Source: Hymenolepis diminuta
Lineage: Eukaryota; Platyhelminthes; Cestoda; Cyclophyllidea; Hymenolepididae
Length of the DNA: 64,000 bases
Direction of reading: 5' to 3'
Assembly (NCBI GenBank): GCA_900708905.1
Contig: CAADRB010000063.1
Span: forward strand, 497,339 to 561,338
In this document: piece by piece, positions 51,731 through 63,154 of the stretch
How positions within the stretch are numbered: position 1 is the first letter of the stretch
Layout: each line of letters starts with the position of its first letter
Program-made: the position numbers and the translations under genes
The notes under the pieces: generated by a model
The model's database searches: none
What the model was told of the DNA's origin: nothing
The model's input: the letters and a program-made list of their open reading frames with translations, nothing else

Positions 51731-53091
51731 CAGTTATTACCGGTTAATTCAGGGGATGCAGTGATATAAACCTGAGAGTTTTAACCTATACACATCTGTT
51801 AAAGTAACCCCCTTCTCTTAACAAATCCCTACCTCGACAAAAGGCTAAATTAAAGGGGTGACAAGGCAACGAATTAGGAATTAAATTAAAATAACGCTAT
51901 AACGATTGGTTTTTTTATTTTGGCAACCATAGTCAATATTAAGCAACGATATTTGCGGTACCCTAAAGAGCATATACCTATGCGATTTATAAATATAACC
52001 AATAGCTTTTTTAAGACGTTGAGATTTGAAGAGATTTGTAAATTATTTTGATGGATAAAAAGGATCATGTTTAATTTAAACAAAAAAATCGATAGGTGAT
52101 TTGCAATTTTGACTAGTCAATGTGTTCGTGAGAAACTATTTTAAGTTATGAATAAGTAATTCCAGAGGATCAAATAAGGGTGAATTTTGAGTCATTTTAA
52201 GAATAATTCCAACAACAATATATTTGATCATTGTAGTTGTGCTTCATATCATAATCAAATTTATTAAAATTGGAAAGATTCAAAATTCTTCCGGGAAGAA
52301 ACCTATGAAAGTAGATTATAGTGTGTAAAAAATATAACCATTCTCGTTTTAACAAGAAATGAATCGGTTTTCGGGAAAATTTAGAATAATATGTGACAAA
52401 CAAGCAACATCCGCATGGTGATTATAAATATTACACTTTTGCAAATATTGCATTTTATAACATTCTAAGGTAAGAATTATTATTATAATTTAACAAGGCC
52501 AAGTATCAAGGACACTCAAATAAATGTTAAAGAAGATTATTACTAACATTTTAAGAGTAGCACGCAAAATATCAAGGCATATAAATTATGTTTTGCATAA
52601 AATTATTTAACTGTTCTGTCTACGCATATTTTATGCAAGATTGCAAAGCATATAAAATCGCCAAATTATTTAATACGATAATGAAACAAATAAAATTTGA
52701 AGAATTGCACTTTCACAAAAATGGTTTTAAAACCCTTATTTTATTTCGAATTTGCTGGAATAAGTGTAAAACTAAGTAAGAAATAATTGAATATCTCGTT
52801 TAATCAGAGTATTACAGGTTCATCTATTAAAATAAAGTTGCTAGCGACCTTTGACTACAAAGCGCGATTATCAAAACATGAAGACTTTATCGCGATTAGA
52901 TAAAAATGAAAAAGCAAAAGAGATCACAAAGGCTGACGTATCAAATAAAGGACACACTTTTAGCAAGTCTGAGAGGTGAAATATTTATGCAAAAATTACC
53001 TGTATTTTAGATTTGCACCAAACGGAATGCATCCAAAATTATTTGAAACTCTTCGTGAAGTAGGAAACTTAATCTTCTATACCTATTATAG

Positions 53092-56000
53092 AACTTGACC
53101 TATAAATGTACTTACAATCCAAGAGAATACCAATGCCACAATACAAATGCTCAAAACCGCCTAAAGGCACCTTACATTCTGTACAGTACTCACAAATCAG
53201 GGCAAGATTTAAGTTTTTCGATTCCAAGAATTGAAGCCTCTGAATTTAAAGATATGGTCCTTTTAAGATCCTTGAAAAAGAGTGAAGATGAGATCGATAC
53301 TCGACTTGCTAAACTTGAACCCCGCGTAAAACCACAAAAATGTCCTTGGGTTCCGCCTTGCGGACCAGCTTTTGGATCAAAGATACAGAGGATTACTGAC
53401 CTTGAAAGTAGAGTATGTTAAGCTGGCATAATTCCTCTTCTGAGAGTCTGATAACCTGTTTTAGGATAATCTCTTTCCTTTACTTTCTCTGAAAATGCCA
53501 ACTACACTGGCATTAATTAATTGATAAATTATGGAAATAATTACGGAACACTTAAGAGAATGCGCATAGCAATAATTTTACAGAAAAATGGCCTGCATTT
53601 GTTAAGTTTCATTCAAAAATTCCTATTCGCCAACCCTATCAAATGATTGGTGCATTTATAATTTCAAACAATGGATACATGCTAAAAAGATATGAACCTA
53701 TTTAGGGAGTGGGGTAACAATGTACATCTACACGGTCAAGTTCAAATAGTTGCATTAAATGCAACCATTTCCAGCTTTATCCAAAGTATTCTGCCCTTAT
53801 TGATCAATTTTACTGCAAACTTTGAACTTGATCGACCTAATTACCCTTAGATCGACCCAAATTAAGGATCACTTAACCGAAAACAAAGGCCATTCCCAAT
53901 TAAACCTGTGATTCCAAAAAATATCCTGGAATAAAGTTATATCCTCCACACATTTACGTTCCTTTCAGGTTATCCTTGTGCTTCTTCAACCCGGTTCCCT
54001 TTACGGCTATTGATACCAAGAGTGACCCATGACCCTAGTGGACGTGCTTAGTCACCCCCGAATATTTTTTGGGTTGGTCTTTAAACTAGTTAATTATTGT
54101 GTAAGCGTCCCCACCCTGACTTTCCGATAGTATCAGTTCTACTATTTACTACTAGAGTGTTCAATGAACATACTAAACCCTATTCATTGTGAAGGTTTTC
54201 TAAGATGGAATACGTCCCACTTCCATGGTTGGGAAAATGTTTTTCAATGCTTGTCATGGACAGAGAAGTAGGCCATCTTTAGTGGGAAGTAGCATTATTT
54301 TCATCCTCTCCTGTCAAGCTTTAACCAGCATGGTTAACCATTTATTTCATGAGGTTGCGCTGATGAGCACTGAACTTTTCAGACTCTAAATCCAGCGCAG
54401 CTGACGCGAGTAGCATAATTTGCCTCTACCTGTATCAGCACATATGACAATTAGCCTGTGAGAGAGCTCCTAGTTGGACTGGTACTATAATCACCGCTAA
54501 TTAATAACTCTATGTGATCAATATTCAGTTTCGGATTCATTAACCCCAAACTTAAAATTACTCAATTTCAGCTAATCAACCCAACCCAAGTCAGAGAGAA
54601 GACATGTCCTAAAGTTATAGTGTTGGTACATGTGACCTTTGAGCAGCATTACTTTTGACGGGATCGCTGAGCTACTCACAGTACATCAGGAAGTCGTGCT
54701 TTAAACTTTTCGTTAGAATGACGTAGACTAACACAAACGTGACCTCAATGCATACTTTGAAGAAACTACGAAATTGAGAACTTAAGAATGTTATAACTTT
54801 ATATTACCACCGTGTAATTCAAAGATTAAGATGCGTCTTTGAATAAACGCAAAAAGAATAGGAATATACATTTAACGCATATGAGAAAAAGTAGTCATTT
54901 CAACCTTTCACAACTAGCCGTTTATTCTAACAAACAGACTCTCTTCTTACAAAATCATACTGGGTAATGATCACCTTCAGTAGGACATGCAAAAGTGGAA
55001 AGTTTGCTTATGATGATTGGGTCTTTGCATTGACGATCACTGTGAACATCACAAATTCAGAGGTCACGAGAATTTCCGAATATGTTCAAGAAGGGGGCAG
55101 AATAATGCTAGTTTCTCAACAAAGAAGTGTTGGAATGTCCGAGTACCTGAAAACACTTCCTGCCAATTGGCTAGGAGTATGTTGGACAAGTTTATCTTTG
55201 ACTCTATCGAATGAATTAAATCAGACTGTTCAATAATCCCTAATGGACTGAGTATTCACGTTAACTGATGCTCTAAATTATTTCAGAATACTGCGCCGCC
55301 ACCAGGCACTTACGACCCTCATGAGCCCTTGTGCCAACTGAAAAAATCACAACTCAACATTGAACCGTGGAAACTTGCTCCACCACTTCCAATCAATCAA
55401 ATGACTAACTTAAGAATAAGACCCGTAAGTTATGAAATAATAAGCACACTACTTTTTTCAAACATCTTCAACTTGATGCTTGATACATAGAAAAGCACAA
55501 GACCATTCTATTATAATCTGAAGTCACCAATTGAAAGCGACTTGGAAAATCTGGCAAGAAGATCCCATTCATTTGATACCTACACTGTAGACCGCTCCGC
55601 GCCTGTTAAACACGGCTATTTCGCAGTAGATCGAGTCCAAGTACCTAATGAATCAATATTCGACTTAATTGATAACATGTAATTTTATACAGAGTGTTTC
55701 GAGACCAGAAACGGAATATTGGGATACTCCGACGTTCATAGATCTACTTAATAACAACGCTAACAAACGGAAGGGCATTTTCCAGAAAGCGGAACGGTTT
55801 CCCAAGAAGTACGGCGAAAGGGTTTGCCTAAATGCATCGGGCTATAGTGCCGATAAGGAGGTAAGACTCAACTATGGAATTGATCAAATATGTCCACAGA
55901 TTAAAACATCACCATTTCACTACAATATCGAATTAACAAAATGGAAAACGTGCGAACTGAAACCATCTCCAAAAGTACCATTTGGACGTCATGGTAACAA

Positions 56001-56390
56001 CAGCCTTACTCAAAGGCAATACAACCAAAAAATCGGAAATTCGGTATGTTGACCACCTTCCTATTGAAATATAAACCGTAATAGAGCGTTAAATTACTAG
56101 TATTTTACCTTTAGACACCATTCACGGGACCAGGAAGACATGATCCATTTAATTATGAAAAGAAAGTAAACAAAAACCGATACGTCAGCATGGCAAAAAG
56201 AACGGGAAGGAATGTAAATCTTTCAGTGGATATGGCATTACGGTAAGTAGAGGACCAATGCAAAGTATACTTAAAGAAAAACTGACGAAAAAGTGCAACC
56301 TTTTAAAATTTCAGGGAGCGTATCCAGCCAAAGAAAGAAGCCAATGATTATACACATTATGACGTGAAGTCACATATCAGGTTCTATTAA
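53092..56390 (+). CDS. CIMAP2: CIMAP2/LEXM-like sperm-tail PG-rich repeat protein, six exons visible
   Basis: Exons: 53092-53412, 55287-55424, 55491-55640, 55693-56043, 56115-56242 and 56315-56390 (stop TAA). All junctions are GT-AG with matching phases (0,0,0,0,2). The roughly 387 residues carry sperm-tail PG-rich motifs: FGSKIQRITDLESR joins APPPGTYDP across intron 1, and TPFTGPGRHDPF opens exon 5. SFDTYTVDRSAPVKHGYF in exon 3, KRKGIFQKAERFPKK in exon 4 and the C-terminal RERIQPKK resemble, in order, the matching parts of vertebrate LEXM/CIMAP2, a ciliary microtubule-associated protein. The first exon opens after an in-frame TAG that could be an acceptor; its first ATG is at 53254, so either translation starts there (about 333 residues) or a 5' exon is missing. 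Intron 1 is 1,874 bp, the others 52-73 bp. Bases 55861-55899 (GTAAGA...CAG, 39 bp, in frame) could be an optional intron. The gene converges on TIMM9. The family call is firm; the N-terminus is not. Confidence 0.85.
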
Positions 56391-56621
56391 AAACCGGCAC
56401 AATAACAAACTTCCACCAAAGTAAAGAAATTTCAGCGAATCATTGCAGGAAAATAGAACCAAGCAGATCTAATGCCACAAAATAACGACCTCTACCAGCT
56501 ATAATTTCTTCGCATACTTAACGATTGAGACATTAGGAAATAGGAAGATATCAGGTTCAAAGAGTTAAACTATCCTTAAATGCAGGTCTTATTATAAAGA
56601 ACAAAATTCGATAGACACATT

Positions 56622-56627
56622 AATAAA
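56622..56627 (+). promoter_or_regulatory. candidate polyadenylation signal of the CIMAP2-like gene
   Basis: An AATAAA hexamer lies about 230 bp past the TAA stop at 56390 and before the converging TIMM9 stop at 56733. It is the only perfect hexamer I noticed in that gap. The cleavage site is not known. Confidence 0.45.
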
Positions 56628-56732
56628 ACAATCCATAAAAATAGGTAATTATATGTCGATAATTTAAACGTAATCCACTATACAAGCCAAGCAAGACATC
56701 TACATACTATTCTATACAGAAATTATAGAAGA

Positions 56733-57089
56733 TTACTTCTGTTGTTCCTGCTGTTGCTGCTTTTCGATTTCCATTTGATTCAGTTCAAGTAACCTTAAAG
56801 ATAAGCGTTGGTTCATCTTGGCAAACTTTTCTGTACACCTTGTAATACAATTCAGTTCATCGTCATTAAGTTTTCGAGCAGTCATGTTATTGACACAATT
56901 ATTGAAGCAAACAGTCCCACATTTGACGTAAAGATCAGTCATTTCTTTGATTTGAAACTGTAATAATGAGAAAAACATAATCAATAAGTAAGCAATCAAA
57001 AATGACCAACACATATTGTAAAAGATAAACGTAATTAGAGTGAAATGTACCCCATTTAAAATTTCTTCAAAAGTCTTTTGATGATTCAT
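56733..57089 (-). CDS. TIMM9: small Tim chaperone, TIMM9-like, two exons
   Basis: Exon 1 is 57051-57089 (13 codons, starting MNHQKTFEEILNG) and exon 2 is 56733-56957 (74 codons plus stop), separated by a 93-bp GT-AG intron in phase 0. The 87-residue product has the twin CX3C signature of small Tim proteins: C30-FNN-C34, 15 residues, then C50-ITR-C54. The next stretch, KFAKMNQRLSLRLLEL, resembles the Tim9 second helix (KMTQRISMRF type), and the length is close to the roughly 89 residues of animal Tim9. Small Tims are intermembrane-space chaperones that carry hydrophobic precursors to the TIM22 and SAM machineries; Tim9 pairs with Tim10. An additional cysteine at residue 26 gives an overlapping CX3C. 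The tail is glutamine-rich. The unspliced frame stays open through the intron and upstream of the ATG, which would give a misleading 156-residue protein with a false hydrophobic segment. Tim9 fits better than Tim8, Tim10 or Tim13. Confidence 0.9.
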   Translation of the reverse strand: MNHQKTFEEILNGVHFTLITFIFYNMCWSFLIAYLLIMFFSLLQFQIKEMTDLYVKCGTVCFNNCVNNMTARKLNDDELNCITRCTEKFAKMNQRLSLRLLELNQMEIEKQQQQEQQK

Positions 57090-57440
57090 TTCCCCCGGGC
57101 ACAAACAGGAGAGAGCCAAGGCACACTCACGAGAAATACCTATTGCGCGTGGCGGGAACAAATAAAAACACCAAAACAAATGATGCACCCACATCAATTT
57201 CAACTAAGACATAATTTAAAAGTGTCAATACATTTTTATTCCTTGCTTAAATTATACTTAAAAAATTATTATTGAATAAAACAAATAAGGTATCAAGGCC
57301 ATATATGAAAAAAATTTAATACAAAATAAAACTTATTTTTAATTTTACCATGTGCGTTTAACATTTATGTAATAATACACACATTGTTTATTCATGCAGT
57401 CGGTAGCCGCTCTCCTTATTCTCCAGTCTTTTGTTTTTTA
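57090..57440. promoter_or_regulatory. shared divergent upstream region of TIMM9 and AKTIP
   Basis: Only 351 bp separate the start codons of the - strand TIMM9 and the + strand AKTIP, so both promoters must overlap or adjoin here. No TATA element at a convincing distance is visible. A pyrimidine-rich stretch ending in CAG at about 57399 upstream of the AKTIP ATG could be a trans-splice acceptor if the organism uses spliced leaders, but nothing else supports this. Confidence 0.55.
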
Positions 57441-58349
57441 ATGGAATCGGAAAAGTCGGTGTTTCTTGCCTTACCTCCAAAATTCATTCATCAATATTCT
57501 CTTATGTCAGAATAGTATGTAACGGTAATGGCTTTATTTGTTTCTTTTCAGTAATTTAATTATGAAATATCATCCACCCGGCATCTATGTAATCTCATCT
57601 ATTGAAGATCCGAATGGTATGTAAGAACGTTAGTAATATTTTCCTTTTAGTTTGGAATGGAATCATTTCTGTTCGAAAAGGATATTATTGTGGTGGTGCA
57701 TTTCCTTTCAAAGTGGAAATTCCCGATGCTTTTCCTTTCTCTCGGCCTCCCGTAATCGTTTGATTTAATTTATTGATGTTTTTCAGAAAATTTTCTTAGC
57801 AAGCAACTTTTATCATCCTTACGTGCATCCAACTACCGGAGAACTGGATTTGGGCTCTGAATTTGAGAAATGGGTCCCTGGCAGCTCGCATATCTTCCAT
57901 ATTTTACATTACTTTCGAAGTGTGTTTAACGATCTATCAATTGAGTCTCTGAACTCTAACGATGCAAAGAAATTTGCGAATCCTGAAGTCGCTCAGGCGT
58001 AAGTTGCCTTGTCATTTCATTTTTTGCCTTTTATCTGTTTAGTTTCATGTTGGAGCATGAGAAATTTGAGATCCGGGCAAGAACTTACGTTGAAGATCAT
58101 TCCCTTTGGTCATCTACAGATTCTACCTCAACTGATGCATTTCTTAATCCCCTGAGGTAAAAATATCTAAATATCTTTGCGATATTTATTTCATTTTTCT
58201 TATTCTGCCCTTTTAGTGTCATTGGATGGCAAAATGATAGTCTGATATCGACTATTCGAGATAAGATTGCAAATTCATCCCAAGCAAGTCATTTATTAAA
58301 TTTCTTATTGCCCTTTATTTCAGTTACTTTTGGTGACAAAAATGATTGA
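57441..58349 (+). CDS. AKTIP: AKT-interacting protein (fused toes homologue), UBC-fold, six exons
   Basis: Exons: 57441-57514, 57552-57616, 57651-57751, 57787-57998, 58043-58156 and 58217-58349 (stop TGA), with GT-AG introns of 37, 34, 35, 44 and 60 bp and consistent phases. The 232-residue protein follows AKTIP/FTS across the UBC fold: IHQYSLMSEYNLIMKYHPPG, WNGIISVRKGYYCGGAFPFK, then FYHPYVHPTTGELDLGSEFE. It lacks the active-site cysteine and the HPN tripeptide of true E2 enzymes (HPY here), so it is a non-catalytic ubiquitin-conjugating variant. In vertebrates AKTIP joins HOOK proteins and FHIP in the FTS-Hook-FHIP complex that links endosomes to dynein. The long Ser/Pro-rich N-terminus of the roughly 290-residue vertebrate protein is absent, which matches the start at 57441; no in-frame ATG precedes it nearby. 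Near the 3' end, 58288-58323 (36 bp, GT...TTTATTTCAG, multiple of three) could be another tiny intron; removing it keeps the same stop. Confidence 0.92.
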
Positions 58350-61300
58350 TAGTTTTTCAGGTCATTGTTTTTGGCCACTATCGAAATTTATCTATTTATT
58401 TGATACATTACTGCCATAATTCCAAACTATTGAGAGTAATAATTCGATTGATCAAAAACTTAACGTATAATACAGTATTTTTTTAAAAATCTTTCTTATG
58501 GTGTGCAACTTTAATCTCATTTAAATTTCAGTTGTTCCTGGCGTTTTAATGGCACTTGGTGATGACTGTCCAAAAAATGATTTTTATTACTTTTTTATCT
58601 CTTAGTTACTGCTTTCTATTGATAAATTTTCATCACTATAATACAATCATCTGAATGCCCTTTAAGTTAGTTCTTCTCTGTTCCATGATGAGTATCTGAA
58701 ACTGACGTGGCAGTCATCTGTTTAGTCAGTGGTTACAGAATCGATACTCGTTAGTAAATATTATGATGGTATTGGGTAATATTGATGCTTAGAGGAATAG
58801 TCGAATGCGAATTCTTCATTTAAGGGCTCTAAGATGCTATACATCTGCCTAATATGAGTCTTAGAGAATATTTCTCTTCATCGTGAATAACTTAAGAACT
58901 TGACTATTTAGAACGGATGTACTGTTTCTTTGTTATTTCCTTATTTATTCTTAGAAAACCTATCCTAGTGTTTGGTTGTTGGCACCCAGTAGTAGTTTAG
59001 TTCAGAGAAGTCTTCCAATGCATCTGCACTTTTTAGTGATCATCATGTACACTTCTTGCATGATTGGTTTATTATTTTTTGATAGTCCATGATTACTGTA
59101 TCACAGTTCTCAAATTCGTTGAAGAGGGGTGTTTTCCAACAGGTAGTATCATTTTGAAACCTCTGATAATTAAACCTAAGGACCAATTATTTTATTTTCA
59201 CCAGATCTTGGAATTGATAGGCCTTTTCATATTTTGGTCTTTTGCGCCCTCTACTAAAAGCAGAGCATATTCTATTTATCGTCCGTCTTTGAACTGTCTG
59301 TTAAAATAATGATTATTCCGTTCTTTAAGACGCGTCGTCACACTTATACATAGTTATAATCAATTTTCCTTCTTTGGGTTGGGGTTGGTATTTATGTGGC
59401 TCTTAGATGAAACTGTAGCCATCCTATTCTAGCAGCTTAATGCTGTTGGTAATATGCTACAACGAACTTGCTATAACTTATTCATTCTTTGACAAATATC
59501 GAATTCATGATTTCTAACGTGATTGTCCACTATGCCTCTTGTCAACATGGATATACTGGATGTTTACACTTGGTAATACGGGTTTCAGATAAAGCGACCG
59601 AACGAGATCTTAAATGTGTTTCAGTTCGCCTTCAAAGTTATTGAAAGCATTGACGATGCAAGAATAGGATTTTGTAAGCTAACAATGGAGCAGTCAGCGC
59701 GCTCATCATGTCCCCTTTTTTAGTGGGAGGATTGTGACCTGTACCCTGTAGCTTTGTGTTCCTTATTTCTATCCAGCGTACATCTTATAGGCTTTATGCC
59801 CTTTCAATATTAACTTGCCTTATATAGACCTCCCTTCAATTTCTGAAATTCTTCTGTATAATCTTTCCTTTTTTCCTTAGCCCTTCAAGAACTGTCCATG
59901 TTGCAGTGATGCTGGTTCACGAGGCTATTCTTGGATCGATCCTTCTAAAATGACCCTTTTCTCACCTCGACTACTGTGCAATGAAAAATCCGACTAGATC
60001 ACTATTCTATTTGTTATCTTCTGCCTTTATCTTTTCGTAACTGTACTAACTTGTCCAAATTAATCCTGAGAACGTTTATACCCATGTTTAATGTTCTCTC
60101 TTTCTCTGGGTTATAGTGGTGATATGTAAAAGATACCTTCAAATATGGCATTTGAAATTGGGCAAGTTGAAGTTACGAAATCAATGCCCGTCGGTGCACG
60201 CCCGTTGATGTGGATGACCAAACACCCCGGTTAGGCCTTGTCAACAAGAGAAGCGGTAGAATGTGATTTTCTCGTAGGAGCGGCTACAGGGTACCTCTAT
60301 GAACACTAATAAGGGTGGGAAGTTTTTTATGGCTTATTAGATTTTTCCTACTATCGGTTATGAATAGTGTAAAATAGTGTCGAATATACGAGAGCGGATT
60401 TTATGGCCACTTTTTCTGAGAGGTCGGATTGGCCGTGCTGTGACCCCACTACTAAAGCTGACCAAATACATGCTTGCAATTACATCAGGTGATCAAGAAA
60501 TAAGTTAAAATATCTCAGGTTAAAAGATCAACGAAAAAGGATAGCATAAAAGTCATTGAGTATAAGTACAGCTTACAAGTTTAGAAATATTTTACAAAAG
60601 ATATGTTTTATTAAACGAATCTTATTTGATCATCTACCGATTTGGTGAGATATTCCTGCCATTCTGTATTTCAAGATGATTTCCTTGGTAGCATACATTT
60701 AAATGTTAACTGAAGTTTTCTAGAATTCAGCGAGAATAATCGAAGCATTAAGTGGTTCTGATTTCAAAGTTTAAATTTATTGACGATGTTTGGGATGTAA
60801 AAGACAGCCTCCTCCAAAAGAAATCGCAATTTAAAACTTTAACCGCTAGAACTTTCATACTTGGCTTTCAAATAGGAGCCTGAGCTATTTCATATTCATT
60901 CAAATTACTCCACAGTATTTTCGCATAATGGAAAAATCATTTCATGACTTTCCCTTTAGATGGGTCTGACAAACGAACTTGGCGTTTTATGCTTACATAT
61001 TTTGAGCGGAATTGGAGAAAGAACTTGTGAAAGTTAAAATAAACAAAGGATTAAATTAGGTCAGTCAAATTTTTATTGATTTCTATGGATTGTTATCTTT
61101 CAAGTCGGAAGAGAAGATCGAAGTAACTATTTGCTCTGCTTAGGCATAGATTTTATCGCATTACCTTGAAAGTGAAAATTGAAATCAAGTTTCTGCCAAA
61201 CAATCAGCTAATTATTCATGGTTTACTAAATGAGAAATGATTTATCGCATTTCATTTTATCATGTTCGTACTGAGGATTTAACTCCCAATTGAGTTTAGT

Positions 61301-62692
61301 AAGTGGAATCGTGAGATGAAAAATACACTGAATTGTTGTAGCCAAGACATTTCCGATCAAAATAACATAGGATTCAGAATAAAATGTGAGTGTTAAAAGA
61401 GTGGAAGGGGCCGGCTAATACATTTAATACACCGGCGTGATATGTATATTAAAAAGGGGTATTTTCGACAATAATACACAAGGACGCCTCATCTTCCAAG
61501 AGAAGAGCTTAAAAGACCATAAGTTTGTAGGGCGCACATAATGACTCATCGATCTGGTTAGCCTAATTACCACAGTGTTTCTCACATGGGACAAACTCAG
61601 GCAGCACCTCACGGCGTACCTTTTTTAGTCTTTTCAAACGACATTGTATCTACACGTTTACAACGAACTTTCATATTTCATTCTCTCCATCTTCCTACTT
61701 CAATATCTCCTCCTATCTCACTCATCCACGATTGTTCAATACAAGTTTTCCAACTCCACTCAGTATTCTGATTTCGGGAAAAGTAATACCAATCTTAAGA
61801 CTAACTAATGTGTTATTGGTATTGAGCGCTTTTTCCGTTAAACGTGAAAAAAATACCATCTCTAAATGGACTTTTTTCTTATCCATTACTCAGAGTATAC
61901 CCTAACAAACCATAGGTTTGACTAGATAATAAACTATTAAATAACCCTCTGCGAAAAATGTACAAAATTATCGTTAAATATCATTAGAATTTCAGGATAG
62001 TCTTTTCGATCACACTATCGATGATAATTTCCTGTTTAAAAGGTGGTGAGCCACATATCACAGATAATTATCGACTACCCAGTTGCATTTCCCTAACTTC
62101 ACAACTTAACAAATGCGTAACTAAAAGCACATAATCATGATAACACTGGGACTCGATTTATTTGCTCCTCTTCGTCTGCGTTTTTAACTCTATCTGTTTT
62201 CTATGTTAGCATAACTATTACTCCAAAACCAACCGTCTAATAAATCCAGTGAACAATTAATTTCTTAGTCTATTAGTGTTCTCCCGATTATCACATATCA
62301 TAGTTTTAAAAATACAACTTCGCTGGCTAAGCGATAAAAGTGTTCTTTCACCTGCTGTTTCAAAAAGCAAATATTGAACCATAAGTTCTGTTATTTCCTT
62401 TCTTAAGATAGTAAAGCCCTACACTTTCCATCATAACATTAAGACCCGACGCTTGGAAAATATCGAACCTTAAATCAAATAAAATACAAGCAGGAAAATG
62501 AAAGACAAAAAAGCCAATTTACAGAAAATCAACAATAAAACCGAAAAAACACGTGGCGAACGAGGCTGTTTACATTGGGGCAGGATGAAAGACAGTAGTA
62601 TGAGAGCAATGGAATTTGGTTCCCTATTGTAGTAGACAGTTTGCAAGAAGTAAATGAAGGATACACATATAAAGCATTAAAACTATGAATAC
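58350..62692. other. no supported gene
   Basis: Downstream of AKTIP I see only short frames (59064-59309 +, 61424-61612 -, 61586-61771 +). No clear AATAAA follows the AKTIP stop closely. The 60.16-60.48 kb stretch is locally GC-richer but has no tRNA-like or coding structure that I can support. Confidence 0.55.
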
Positions 62693-63080
62693 CACTACAC
62701 GGGGACCTCGTGATCCAATTAATCGATAGTCCACCGTTTTGAGCACACGATTACATGCGGCCCTACATACTGAGCCTACATTAAATATAAACCGTAAAAT
62801 TATATCTGCTGACAATTTATAAGTAGAAACGATTGTTCAATTTCATTTACCTATTCTATATACAGTGGGTCGGTTCAGAATTTCCTTTGGTATTTTGGAA
62901 ATTGAGGCGAACATCCGTTGGGATTTCGAGTATGTCTGACGTATGATTATTCGTTGAGAAGGGGAAATTATGGGTTCACGATCACTGAAAGTAAGATAAA
63001 ACGAATTAAAACAATGTGACTTCAAGCAGCAGAATTCGCAACTTTGATTCGACTTGGTCGAGATCTTCCATTCCAACCTT
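62693..63080 (-). CDS. unrecognised gene fragment, two or three consecutive exons
   Basis: Exon 62851-62984 (134 bp) runs from TTATCTTACTTTCAG to AATAG/GTAAATG and encodes DREPIISPSQRIIIRQTYSK plus about 24 more residues. After a 75-bp intron, exon 62693-62775 follows TTATATTTAATGTAG and ends GTAGTG/GTATTC; it encodes SVCRAACNRVLKTVDYRLIG and SRGPRVV. The phases match (phase 1 at this junction). A possible earlier exon, 63021-63080, has a good acceptor (CTCTTTGCACTATTGTTAG) and is separated by a 36-bp intron with a weak GTCACA donor; its in-phase reading is RLEWKISTKSNQSCEFCCL. Another frame of that exon looks more protein-like but is out of phase. The upstream start and downstream end are not resolved. 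No family is recognised. Confidence 0.35.
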
Positions 63081-63154
63081 CTAACAATAGTGCAAAGAGG
63101 CTTGACACTAACAGTTTTAAACATTAAATACTTTGAGAAGACCAGCCTTTGCAT

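Larger units (their letters stand above)
43950..53091. other. no supported gene; patchwork of diverged duplications
   Basis: Contains the decayed exon copy at 45.7 kb and repeats at 44.5, 48.3, 49.3, 50.0, 50.9 and 51.7 kb. The - strand frame at 47832-48065 looks mildly protein-like but has no acceptor that keeps its frame. The 5' end of the CIMAP2-like gene may lie toward the right edge. Confidence 0.55.

Noticed and set aside
54967..55236. An 89-codon + strand frame inside the CIMAP2-like gene considered as an extra exon.
   Set aside because: Exon 1 joins the exon at 55287 directly in phase 0 and restores a sperm-tail PG motif (FGSKIQRITDLESR then APPPGTYDP). Including this block needs poor splice sites.
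56958..57203. A hydrophobic N-terminal extension of the - strand TIMM9 frame, which would look like a membrane protein of 156 residues.
   Set aside because: The hydrophobic part is intron sequence between consensus GTACAT and TTATTACAG sites, and the spliced 87-residue form matches the small Tim length and layout.
60160..60480. A GC-richer stretch considered as a tRNA-derived SINE or coding exon.
   Set aside because: No tRNA-like boxes, no A-rich tail, and all frames are broken.
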